Origin: Odobenus rosmarus divergens | Taxonomy: Eukaryota; Chordata; Mammalia; Carnivora; Odobenidae | Direction of reading: 5' to 3' | NCBI RefSeq assembly: GCF_000321225.1 | Contig: NW_004450402.1 | Location: forward strand, 1,843,195-1,907,194 | Length of the DNA stretch: 64,000 bases | Part shown: piece after piece, positions 22,814 to 32,910 of the stretch | Position numbering within the stretch: the first letter of the stretch is position 1 | Layout of the letters: each line of letters opens with the position of its first letter | The notes under the pieces: model-generated | Seen by the model: only the letters and a program-made list of their open reading frames with translations | What the model was told of the DNA's origin: nothing | The model's database searches: none | Translations under genes and position numbers: made by a program

Positions 22814-23017
22814 GGGGCGCCTGGGTGGCTCAGTCGTTAAGCGTCTGCCTTCAGCTCAGGTCACGGTCCCAGGGTCCTGGGATTGAGCCCCGCATCGGGC
22901 TCCCTGCTCAGGAGGAAGCCTGCTTCTCCCTCTCCCACTCCCCCTGCTTGTGTTCCTTCTCTTGCTGTGTCTCTCTGTCAAATAGATAAATAAAATTTTA
23001 AAAACATAAAAATAAAA
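22814..23017 (+). mobile_element. Can-SINE, second of a stacked pair
   Basis: Same orientation as the previous copy. Right flank 'aaagaccaaaatgtctaaat' repeats the left flank of the first SINE, so this one appears to have landed in the first copy's right-hand duplication. Confidence 0.96.
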
Positions 23018-23089
23018 AAAGACCAAAATGTCTAAATCGTCATCTCAGCAGCAGATAGCTAGATGGCTGAGACAACAAACGTAAATTTC

Positions 23090-24765
23090 TTTCTTTTCCC
23101 CAGCTTTACTGAGGTATGATTGATAAAAATTGTATATATTTGGGTTGTACAATATGATTTTTTAAGGTATACAGTGTGATGATTTCATATAATATACACT
23201 GTGAAATAGTTGTGGTAATCAAGATAATCAACACATCTATCACCTCACATAGTTAACTTTGTAGTATGTGTGGTGAGAATGCTTTAAGATCTACTTTCTT
23301 GGGGTGCCTGGGTGGCTCAGTCGTTAAGCGTCTGCCTTCGGCTCAGGTCATGATCCCAGGATTGAGCCCCGCATTGGGCTCCCTGCTCACCGGGAAGCCT
23401 GCTTCTCCCTCTCCCACTCCCCCTGCTTGTGTTCCTGCTCTCACTGTCTCTCTCTGTCAAATAAATAAAATCTTTAAAAAAAAATCTACTTTCTTAGCAA
23501 ATCAAGTATACAATATGGTATCATTGACTATACTCACCATGATGTGCAACTGATCCCCAGAACTTATTCATCTTATAACTGTAAGTTTGTACCCTTGGCC
23601 AACATCTCCCCATCTCCCCCAGCCCCTGGCAACCACCATTCTATTCTCTGGTTCTACAAGTTCAACTTTTTTTTAGACTCCATGTATAAGTGAGATCATA
23701 CAGTATTTGTCTTTCTGCGTCTGGCTTATCTCATTTAGCATAATGTCCTCTAGGCTTATCCATGTTGTTGCAAATGGCAGAATTTCCTTCTTTTTCTATG
23801 GCTGAATAATATTTAAATATATAGTATATATGTAATATATGTATGTGTGTGTTTATAATATATATTTTATATATTATATTTTCTTTATCCATTTATCTGT
23901 TGATGGGCACTTAGGTTGTTTCCATATCTTGGCTATTGTGAATAATGTTGCAATGAACATGATAGTGCAGATATCTCTCTGAGAGACTAATTTCATTTCC
24001 TTTGGATTTAAACCCAGAAGTGGAATTGTGGATCATATGGTTGTTCTATTTTTAATTTTTTGAGGAAGATCCAAACTGTTTTCCATAATGGCTGCACCAA
24101 TTTACTATTTCCAAGAACGGCGCACAAGAACTCCCTTTTCTCCACATTCTCACCAACATTTATCTCTTGTCTTTTTGATAATAGCTATCCTAACACCTGT
24201 GAGGAGCTATCTCATCATGGTTTTGATTTGCTTTACCCTGAGGATTAGTGATATTGAGTACCTTTTCACATACCTGTTATTCATTTGTATGTCTTCTTTG
24301 GGAAAATGTCTATTCAGGTCCTTTGCCCATTTTTAAATTGAGTTTTTAGTTTTTTTGCTATATTGAGTTGTATGAGTTCCTTCAATATTTTGGATATTAA
24401 TCCCTTATTAGATATATGGTTTGCAAATATTTTTTCCCCATTTTTGTAGGTTGCCTTTTCATTTTTTGATTGTTTCCTTTGCTTTACGGAAGCTTTTTAG
24501 TTTGACGTAGTCCCAATTGTTTATTTTTGCTTTGTTGCTGTGCTTTCTGTGTCATATTAAAAAAAAAAACAAAAAAAAACATTGTCCAGACCAACGCCAA
24601 CAAACTTTTTCCCCTGTGTTTTCTTCTAGTTTTCCCTATGTTTTATGGTTTCAGGTATTACATGTAAGTTTTTCATCCATATTGAGTTGATTTTTGTAGA
24701 AGGTCCAATTTCATTCTTTTGCATAAAATATACATTTCTTTTAGTGCCCATACAATGCTGAATGA
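23090..24765 (-). mobile_element. LINE-1 3' UTR and ORF2 3' end, inverted
   Basis: Starts at the 3' end ('ccagctttactgaggtatgatt'), passes through 'cctggcaaccaccattctattctct', 'tggctattgtgaataatg' and 'gaggaagatccaaactgttttcc', and reaches ORF2 wording ('ttctagttttccctatg', 'attgagttgatttttgtagaagg') before a 5' truncation near 24765. Short plus frames at 24060-24336 are antisense shadows. A SINE sits in the 3' UTR and a TA-rich run lies at 23815-23880. Confidence 0.93.
23301..23483 (+). mobile_element. Can-SINE nested in L1
   Basis: Perfect duplication ATCTACTTTCTT at 23289-23300 and 23484-23495. The internal segment 'gtcctgggatcgag' is partly deleted compared with siblings, giving a shorter body. 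Confidence 0.97.
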
Positions 24766-24767
24766 AG

Positions 24768-24912
24768 CCATGTGGTGTAGTTAAAGAACAAGAACATTGG
24801 TGCCAGACAACTGTGGGTTCAGATTCGGGTTCTGGATGAGGTTTTTAGATTAAATGCATTGTTGTGTGTAAAGTACTTAGCATGGATACTGGCATTTCAT
24901 AAGCACATGCAT
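24768..24912 (+). mobile_element. MIR
   Basis: 'atgtggtgtagttaaagaacaagaacattggtgccagacaactgtgggttcagattcgg' is a MIR head, followed by 'aagtacttagcatggatactggcatttcataagcac'. The middle core is deleted. Confidence 0.75.
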
Positions 24913-25149
24913 ATGTATAGTAATGTTAGATTTACAAAATAAAAATCTTCATAGAAAAGCTTTCAGTAATAAAGTAAATATTAAAAGCAAAAAACCACTA
25001 TATATCTTTGAGGTTTCTTTACTAGTAACATATAAAAAAACCATTAAAATCAAATTCTTAATATAGCTTTATGAATTAAGAGTTAAATCACTTGGGCATA
25101 TACAAAGGACTAGTTAAATGCCAGGGAGATGCTGTACTAATAGAGAATA

Positions 25150-25405
25150 ATTTTTTTTTTTGGATGAGAAATGGTTTATTAAGGGGACTCACAGATAGAA
25201 GCATGCCTTGGGTAGCCACAAGACAAAAAGGTTTCCACAACCCCATGACCCCAGCATGTACTCCTAGAGGCTGGGAGTACATGCGGGGGTACCACACAAG
25301 GGGAGAATGTTTCAGAATGGATGTGTACCATAGTCATATCTCCAGGGCAGGTCAAGGACATTAGGCACTGAAGGCATACTTAAGGGTGTGGTTAAATAAA
25401 TGAGA
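25150..25405 (-). pseudogene. Candidate 5'-truncated mRNA retrocopy (3' UTR only)
   Basis: On the minus strand, 'CCTTAATAAACCATTTCTCATCC' lies immediately before an A11 run, i.e. an AATAAA polyadenylation signal about 15 bases upstream of a tail. Flanks 'gagaataattt' (25142 region) and 'gagaaataattt' (25401 region) could be a worn duplication bounding about 250 bases. The parent gene is not recognised. A second partial match to the flank near 26402 leaves the true extent open. Confidence 0.35.
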
Positions 25406-25475
25406 AATAATTTGGGGGTTGCTGTGCTCAAGAAGAGCTGAAGTCACAGAATGGTCCTCAAGGAGGATTTGTCCA

Positions 25476-25661
25476 AGGGGTATCTGGGTGGCTCAGTACG
25501 TTGGGCATCTGCCTTCAGCTCAGGTCATGATCCCAGGGTCCTGGGATTGAGCCCTGTATCAGGCTCCCTTCTCAGCAGGGAGTCTGCTTCTCCCTCTGCC
25601 TCTCCCCTTCTTCATGCTCACACACACCCTCTTTCAAATGAAATCTTAAAAAAAAATAAAC
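25476..25661 (+). mobile_element. Can-SINE
   Basis: Perfect 15-base duplication AGGAGGATTTGTCCA at 25461-25475 and 25662-25676. The head is slightly diverged ('ggggtatctgggtggctcag'). Confidence 0.97.
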
Positions 25662-25845
25662 AGGAGGATTTGTCCACGATGGCACGTTAGTCTGGTTCAC
25701 TCAAGGGGCATTGTGCCTTGGGGAAAATGAAGAGAGACCTTGAAACCCTCTATTGCCATTGGGTCTCCTACCTTCATTCCCCAGTGAAGATTGATGGAAA
25801 TGTTACTTTATTAAAGCCAGCACGTATGTGATAGTTTAGAATTCA

Positions 25846-25945
25846 GTGATCTTCAATGATGTGCCTGTGGACTTCACCAAAGAGGAGTAGACTTTACTAC
25901 ACCATCAGAGAAACCTATACAGAGATGTGATCTGGAAAGTCATGG
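25846..25945 (+). pseudogene. KRAB-A box relic (KRAB zinc-finger gene pseudo-exon)
   Basis: Plus-strand translation from 25846 reads VIFNDVPVDFTKEE, then a stop, TLLHHQRNLYRDV, which lines up with the KRAB-A box of KRAB C2H2 zinc-finger proteins (a TRIM28-recruiting repressor domain). Damage: the tryptophan codon of the EEW motif is TAG, a codon is missing in the D-P-S-Q region, and one base is lost after the RDV codons, shifting the frame before the expected MLE. An 'agtttag' just upstream could be the old splice acceptor. I see no KRAB-B box, no zinc fingers and no poly(A) next to it, so it is an orphan, broken exon. It is not functional. Confidence 0.8.
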
Positions 25946-27055
25946 TTTCATTTCACCAGTGCATACCATTAAACCTCGAGTAATGTGATTCTTCCTTTGT
26001 GAAGGCAATAAAATTAATGAGATTATGCAGCAACTCTACCCCATGTACACATAACAGGAAGCTGACATACAGAAGAGCATTCTCTGGTCCACTTCGGCTC
26101 CTCTTAGATGAACCAGAAGTACAACCGCTCAGGTTCTGACCTCAGGACTCTATATTGTGTAGGCAGAACCTAAAGCAGAATCTTTGAAAAAGAGCATTAA
26201 CAAGGACTTACCATGGGACATATCCCAGGCCACCATCCTGCAAAGCTGAGGTTGAAATCTGCTTGAATGTTGCACTGCCTGAACCAAGGTCATTTCAGAG
26301 CAGCTTAGGAATGTAAGTGAATAGGGCCATCTCCATCCCTCGGGAGATCAGGTTATTTGGAGTTGGGTTCATATTAATTAATCAAAAATATTGATTAGTA
26401 ATGGAGAATAATTCTTTTATGCTATGCAACTGTTTTAACTATATTTAACTATGTTGCCCAACATCTTATTAGTTCAAATGCAACATGAAATGCTATATTG
26501 TATGTTATTCTACACTTGATTTGCTTAGTTATAGAATTTGGGGTTATTTGTTACTTTTTATGGTTTTTTAATATACTTGATAATGAGCTGAACACTTATA
26601 GTTTAGCTTCAGTTACACAATTATAAGATCTTTTTCATCACACAATTATTCTTTTAAAATTGAATGTGGAAGTACAAATGTCCAGAGTGTAGACAGCTGT
26701 TCAAACAATAAGAACTCTATGTATCAGGACAGGTGCTGTTATTATCCCCCAAATCCTTAACACAAGTGTTGGGTTTAGAAAAAATTTGGAGGAAAAAGAC
26801 ACAATAAACAAAAAGAGATAAGAGGGAGAGAGTAGTAAAAGTAACAGGTTTCAACTTATTCCATGCACAAGCATCAAAGAATAGTCATTGAAAAGTTCAC
26901 TGAAAATTATAGGGGATTGTCCACTACTTTGGATACCACATAATAATACCAAATTGGGATATTTACTGTAGCTAGCAAGCCCAAGGCATGGCTTCAAAGT
27001 GTTACTAAGAATCACCTGGCATACTTACAAAACGTGAAGAATCAACTTAATTTAC
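25946..27055. other. Unassigned stretch downstream of KRAB relic
   Basis: No C2H2 finger motif (C-x2-C ... H-x3-H with TGEKPY linkers) is visible on either strand. 'gaatcacctggcatacttacaaaac' near 27008 may be a scrap of a MER5-type element. Confidence 0.45.
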
Positions 27056-27059
27056 AAAT

Positions 27060-27160
27060 TATTAGACTATGAGTTACTTCAGGGCAAAGTCCGGCTTACT
27101 CATTATGGTTTTACCAGTACCTCACACAAACTGGGTAATGACTAAACGAAGGTGCACGGC
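27060..27160 (+). mobile_element. L2 3'-end fragment
   Basis: 'tagactatgagttacttcagggcaaagtc' and 'ccagtacctcacacaaactgggtaatgac' follow the L2 3' UTR (tagactgtaagctccttgagggcagg ... cagtgcctggcac). Confidence 0.65.
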
Positions 27161-27251
27161 CAACTGAAGACTACACCTACTGGAAGAAAAGCCATACCGT
27201 AGTCAAATGAACTATCCCATAGGCTGAAATCAAAGGCCAGATGATCAAAAG

Positions 27252-27460
27252 CTGTGGTTCTCAATTAGGGGAGATATTACCCCAGAGGAAAACTGGCCAT
27301 GTCTAGAGTCATTTTTAGCTGTCACAACTGTGGGGATGATGTCATCTGGAGGGTAGAGGCCAGGGATGCTGCCAAACATCCTATAGGGCACAGGACAGCC
27401 CCCCACAACAAAGAATTATCTGGCCCACAATGTCAATAGCGCTAAGGTTAAGAAGCCCTG
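27252..27460. mobile_element. MER20-like hAT-Charlie element, complete
   Basis: Starts 'ctgtggttctcaa', contains 'gggtagaggccagggatgctgc' and 'caacaaagaattatctggcc', and ends 'aagaagccctg'. The 8-base flanks ATCAAAAG and ATCTAAAA are consistent with the 8-bp hAT target duplication. Confidence 0.9.
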
Positions 27461-27469
27461 ATCTAAAAG

Positions 27470-27874
27470 TTAACTGACTATTCACAATAGCATCAGTCCT
27501 CCAGAGAGACCCCACTAAACCCTACCTTGTTTAATTAAAACATCTCATTATACAATTCACTACTCATTTTCCAAAAAAAGAAAAGCTGCTGAAATGGATG
27601 GAAATGTGGAAGTAGAATGAAAAGCCTTCCATTTTCTCTCAGCTAGGAGACAATTTTTCATACAGTAGTATTTATCACTACAGGTGATCTTTAGGAACCG
27701 GGGATGAACATGAGTGACAAGGGTGTGCTTGCAATAAGCTGTTGCTTTTCTCCTAGAAAATATATTGACTTTTATTAGTGAGACATTTAGAGAAGTCAGA
27801 TATGGAAGGGCTAGCTTGGTGCTCCACATTGTCATAAGAATACTGAAATAGAAAGGGTAAAGGCAATAATGATA
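27470..27874. other. Unassigned stretch
   Basis: A 91-aa minus frame at 27560-27835 has no recognisable domain. Confidence 0.4.
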
Positions 27875-27985
27875 AAGAAGATAGTTAACATCTTTTGAGT
27901 GCTTTCAATCTGCCAGATACCATACTAAGCACTTTACACGTGTTTTCATTTAACTGGCAAGATCTATCAATTTCAGAAATGGAGG
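27875..27985 (-). mobile_element. MIR fragment
   Basis: 'gatagttaacatcttttgagtgctttcaatctgccagataccatactaagcactttaca' is the MIR 3' half reversed. Confidence 0.8.
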
Positions 27986-27999
27986 GTTCCAGAGAGAAT

Positions 28000-28365
28000 A
28001 TTTTCTCATTTATATAAAAATTGTTTCATAATTTCTCTTTAACATGTCCCTTTCCTCCCCTAGACAGAGACCTTCTGGAGGATAGGGTCTCTTGTCTTAT
28101 TCATCATTGTAAACCCAAGAATCTGACACTTTACCACAAAACAGGGCATTCGTTACAAGTTTGTTACATGAACAAGGGTATCACTGCTCAGTGAGACATA
28201 AATCTAGAGAAACTATCTGAAACCCTCCAGAGTCTGAGAAGAGAGGTTGTCACAAGTTTAGTCTGTGATCTCCTCCATGAGTAGGATATCTCATTTATCT
28301 TTGCATTCACAGTTACTAGAGAAGAGTCTAGCAAGTAACGGGCGCTTGGAATATTTTGAATTTAA
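28000..28365 (+). mobile_element. Two L2 3'-end fragments
   Basis: 28000-28180 ('ctagacagagaccttctggaggatagggtctcttgtcttattcatc') and 28240-28365 ('gtctgtgatctcctccatgagtagg ... agtctagcaagtaacgggcgctt') each match the L2 3' UTR, one after the other. Confidence 0.65.
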
Positions 28366-28369
28366 TTGA

Positions 28370-29385
28370 TCTGGAGACTGTGAGTATTTTCAGAAGCTCT
28401 TCCAAGACAGGGAAATGTGATCCACCTCTTTACTCAGATCTCGACTCAGCAAGTACAGTTACTCCTGTTTTTCACATGTGCTTGTTTACCGCTCTTGTGT
28501 GGTTCCTGCTTCTTACAGGTTCAGCTCTGATAAAAACAATTAATGGCACTCAGACGAGGGCAAAGGGAGGAAGTATTTCACTTGGGCAACTTCTTCAGCC
28601 AGCTATATATTTGTTGGTGTGAGGGGCAGAGTGTTTACATAAGTATAAACAAAGGCAAATATTCCTTTCTGAGTCTAACACAGAGCCCTCAGACTGCCCA
28701 GTTAGATTGCGGCTGTATGTGGGGAGCCATCCTGTGGTGCTGTGGTAGAACTGTGGGGAAGGGAAGAGGAAAAGAAGGAGAAACAAGCTGAATGTGCTGA
28801 GGCAGAAACTCTATGTCTATTTTGGGCGTATCCCACCGTCAATCTTACCCTCCTGATGTTTTATCAACAACAGACAAGAATGACATGTCTTCTGTTTCTC
28901 AGCCACTCAAGAAAGCTTTCACTAAAGCTCAAAAATCAAGCACATTGGCATAACAACTATAAAGTATTTGCTGTTCTTTTGTTTTAGAAAAGACTTTTTT
29001 TCTCATTCTCTTTGTGAATAATGTTTATTAAATGCTCTCTTATACATGCCTATCTGTCATTAATTGCACAGAGAAAGAAGTTTCTGCCCTCTGAGTTTCT
29101 GTATTGCAGGGAATAAGGGAGAGTAGAAAAGGTCAGAGTCCTCTCCTCTAAAATGTCATAACCCAAAATAATATATAAATAAATGTTTATTGTACCCAGG
29201 CAAAATGGACAGTAGTATAGATCCCAGCAAACTGAATGGAGACTGTATGCCCTCAGAGCATGGAGTGGACTAGTAAACATGAAAATGTAACACCTTCCAA
29301 CTGCCCTCAACACAACTTCTGCATTTTGTTGGTTCTGAGATGAGAAAATGAGATTATCTCTTGGATAATCTCTGATCGCTTCCTG
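28370..29385. other. Unassigned; forkhead-type motif pair at about 28632-28654
   Basis: 'gtttacataagtataaac' is a near-palindrome of two forkhead-type cores, followed by 'aacaaagg', a SOX-type site. Frames on both strands (28356-28987, 29050-29313) carry no known domain. Confidence 0.3.
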
Positions 29386-29389
29386 TCCG

Positions 29390-29690
29390 TCTCCAACAGC
29401 GGCAGATCCTTTCTCGGTCTGTCCTCAAGGGATGGGAAGACCCCACCGTGGGCCGCCAGGGAGCCACCACAGACGCACAGCACTTGCAACCCTTCTTATT
29501 TTCTTAGTGTTCCTGTTTCCACTGGCAGAATTCCGCCCCCCCCCCGCCCCGCCCCGTTCTCCACCCCACCGGCCCAAGGCAGGGCTGCAAATGAAAGCAG
29601 CTGACCAAAGTGGAGGAAGTTCAAAGACCAGAGAAGAAAGAGAAGGGAGGTGGGAGTCAAATGAGGAAAACAACTGAGGACAGCAAGAAG
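29390..29690 (+). other. CpG-rich patch with a small hydrophobic ORF
   Basis: About a dozen CpGs in roughly 200 bases and a C-rich run at about 29530-29552, in otherwise AT-rich DNA. An 81-aa plus frame at 29432-29677 has G at -3 and +4 of its ATG and a hydrophobic segment (TALATLLIFLVFLFPLAEF) near residues 16-34, followed by a proline/arginine-rich part. I do not recognise it. Antisense frames overlap it at 29425-29787. Too little to call a gene or promoter. Confidence 0.2.
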
Positions 29691-31380
29691 ACTCTTGGCA
29701 CCTCTGCCTTGTACAAAAGTCTAAAACAAAAAACATACGGGGGACAGATGGACTGGTGGCAGCCCGTGGGCAAAGTGATGCACCCATAGGCTTTCAAGTG
29801 ACAACTGAATATTGTATTTTACACAGACTCGCAAACTTTTAATGCTCCCAGGGCAAGAAATATTTCAAAATATCTTCCTGTGAGCTCCCGTGAGCTTCTG
29901 GTGGCCACTTTTCAGGTTCCTGTCATATATTCACTCATTCATGTTTCTGAATCGTGCTACAGATGAAAACCTATTTACAATTATTGCATGAATTTCTCCT
30001 TCTGATTTCATTACTTAGGGGTTATGGAGAAAATATTGGTATGGTTATTTTGGAATCTGATTTCAAAAGGGAGGGATTAGTGTATCTCTAGCATTTATTT
30101 TTTAACTACAAGGTTTTAGTGCTTCATTAGATATTAATATTTAATCTTGAAATTATTATAAAAGGATTACAGTTAAAACATTCCAGTCAGTTGCTTTCTT
30201 TTGAAGAACTTAAAAGAAGTAAAATAAATACAACTTATGAGACCTTTCGGAATACATTTTAAAGACAGATTTAAAGAATATGGAAATAAATACCCTACTG
30301 TATTTTAGGATTTTTAGAAAACTTTTTTGCAACTTAATTTTATATAGTTATGATTCAATGTTAATAATATATGAATTCTAGCATGTTGGAATTCCAAAAC
30401 AGATTGGGAAACTCAATGGACTGCAGATTCTGGGAGGAGACTTGTTTGAATATATTCACAAGTTCAAGCATCTACATTTTTAGCGCATTTTCTATTGCTT
30501 CTTTAAAAAATATATTTACAAAGCAAGGATAACTGTGAAATAGGACCTGCAAATGTTTGATCTATGTAGAAATTTCAGGAACGTAACTGCAGAACAGTAA
30601 ACACTTTCTACAGACTGACTGCCAAATCTACAAGTCTTTTCTTTCAGTAAACACTTTCCCACCATCGTGAGAACCATTTCTCATTAACAACCAAATTGTT
30701 TTCAGATGCTGTGCTATAAGGGGTTTCCTTAGAAACCATTTGGTAAAAGACTGTGGCTTTCTTCCATAGAATCTCAAGCAGTGAAAAGGCAGATTTTCTG
30801 GCATAAATCAAACCCAATTTCTAGGGTTCACTAAACCCTTTCTCCTCAAAATAATGTTTTGTGACTTGATCTTAGCAGTTAATAGTACATGCAGGAGAGC
30901 TGGTACGAACCAGTTTTGAATGAATTTTATTCCATTTCTTTTGTCATTCAACTGAAATCACTTCCAGGGCTTGTTATACCTTGATGAAGGAAGGTTTAAC
31001 TGCACAACGTATGGACAGAATAGTACATTTTATTGTATAGCAAAATCTGTACATTTTTTCCTACTAAGTCTGCCCAGGTGAATTAATCGTTTTATTGATA
31101 GGATAATACCATCTGTTCTGGCCCCAGAGTTGTTCTTGCTTATAAATATACTTTTTAAAAACAGAAGTTGGGAAACAAGGAAGTTTTTGTACTAAAAATA
31201 TAGATACTTCATCTGGCCAATATATACAAACATACATACCAATAATGTTTTAGGGAGTTTCTAGATGCATACAAACTCATAAGAAATACACTGAAAAGAA
31301 GCATTTGCATCAATAATTATGTCTCAAGTGTGGACTTGGCAGAATACCTTAAATGGAAATCTAAAATTATTACTGGGATG
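29691..31380. other. Unassigned AT-rich stretch
   Basis: About 1.7 kb with no gene, RNA or named repeat seen. Confidence 0.5.
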
Positions 31381-31384
31381 GAAG

Positions 31385-31855
31385 CATGATTTTCCATAAC
31401 TCCATACCTTTTGCACCCATTGTTCTTTTTGCCAGCAACGTGCATCTGCCTCCCAGACAAATCTTATTCCTCCTTCAGACTCTGCTCAACCATCTCCTCA
31501 TTCATTCATGCAATAATTTTTTACTGAGCACCTACTATATGCTAGATGCTGGAGAGAACAAGACAATACCCTTTCCTCAGGGAGCTGATGCTTGAATCTG
31601 AATTGGTCATCTTTCCCTAACTTCAGACAGAGTTACCACCAGACATTTAACAAGTATCTAAGAGCACTTACTAAGTACTAGTTCTAGGCACTTGCCATAC
31701 ATATTGCAATCCTTTATTTGTGACTCTACTTCACCTATTTGACTATGAGCTCTTTGATGAAAGAACTTTTACATATTTTTGTATTCCCAATACCTAGCAC
31801 AGTTTCTGGAACATAGTAGGAAAAAGTAAATTTTTGTTGAATAAATGACTAAAGT
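31385..31855 (+). mobile_element. L2 fragment broken by reversed L2 and MIR pieces
   Basis: L2 plus at 31385-31495 ('tccttcagactctgctcaacc') resumes at 31720-31855 ('gactatgagctctttgatgaaag ... gttgaataaatga'). Between them lie a reversed L2 end (31498-31595, 'tactgagcacctactatatgctagatgctgg ... ctcagggagctgatg') and a reversed MIR piece (31640-31720). Confidence 0.6.
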
Positions 31856-32210
31856 AAATGAAAATATTCTAGCTAATAAAACAGGGCTTTCTTTTACTTG
31901 AAAACTATCAGTAACATACCATAGGTTTATAGAAGTATTGGTCCTGATTTGCTAAAAACTTCAGCCAAGCATTTTAGAGAAGTGAAAGATGGAAATCTGA
32001 AAAAGGGACAAGCTGTTCTAAGAAGTTTGGCAACAGAGATCTTGTCATATTACCAGGCGAGTCTTTCCCGAGATTGAATTAATAAGCTTATATGATGATC
32101 CATCTAAGTTCAAGAAATAATTCAAACTAGACTGTGTTTTCTTAATTAGATGACACAAGTCTTGTGGCAATTTCGTTTGATGGTATTTGAATTAAGAAAT
32201 TCAACTCTTA

Positions 32211-32409
32211 GGGCGCCTGGGTGACTCAGTCTGGTAAGTGTCTGCCTTCGGCTCGGGTCACGATCCCAGGGTCCTGGGATGGAGCCCCGCATCGGGCTCC
32301 CTGCTCAGCGGGGAGCCTGCTTCTCCCTCTCCCACTCCCCCTGCTTGTGTTCCCTCTCTCGCTGTCTCTCTTTCTGTCAAATAAATAAAAAAATCTTAAA
32401 AAAAAAAAG
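32211..32409 (+). mobile_element. Can-SINE, full length
   Basis: GGGCGCCTGGGTGACTCAGT head, complete CT-rich part and an A11 tail. It lies directly upstream of an L2 fragment. Confidence 0.96.
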
Positions 32410-32910
32410 ACCTGCACCCTGCCCCCACCTCTCCAACCTCATCTCTTACCACTCCCCATTTTCTACTTGCTCTTACCAGAATAACTCCTTGCTATTCTTT
32501 GATATCCAAGCAATTTTGCCTCAGTAACTTGGCACTTGCTTCTCCTCCTGTCTGGGCAGCTCTTCCTCACAGACCTTGAAAGGTCACTTTCTCCTTCTTG
32601 CAGGTCTTGGCTCAAATGTCACCTTTTCAGTAAGGCCTTCCTTGACATCACATCTCCAACAGCAGGCTTACGCTCTCCACTCCCAAGCCACTCCCTAATC
32701 CCCCTACCTGCTCTAATGTCTTCATAATATTTACCACCATGTAACATACTACATATTTACTCTTTTTTTTTATTTTGGTCTGTCTTCCCTAGTAAAATGT
32801 AAATCCTACAAAGCTAGGTATTTTGACTATATCCTTAGTGATTAGTAGTGTGCCTTACACACAGACAATACCCTACAAATATTTATTGGGTGAACGGATT
32901 TGATTAACCT
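32410..32910 (+). mobile_element. L2 3' part, long
   Basis: 'ggtcttggctcaaatgtcaccttttcagtaaggccttccttgac', 'atatttaccaccatgtaac' and 'caaatatttattgggtgaacg' are L2 hallmarks in correct order. The 63-aa frame at 32536-32727 is repeat-derived. Confidence 0.85.
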
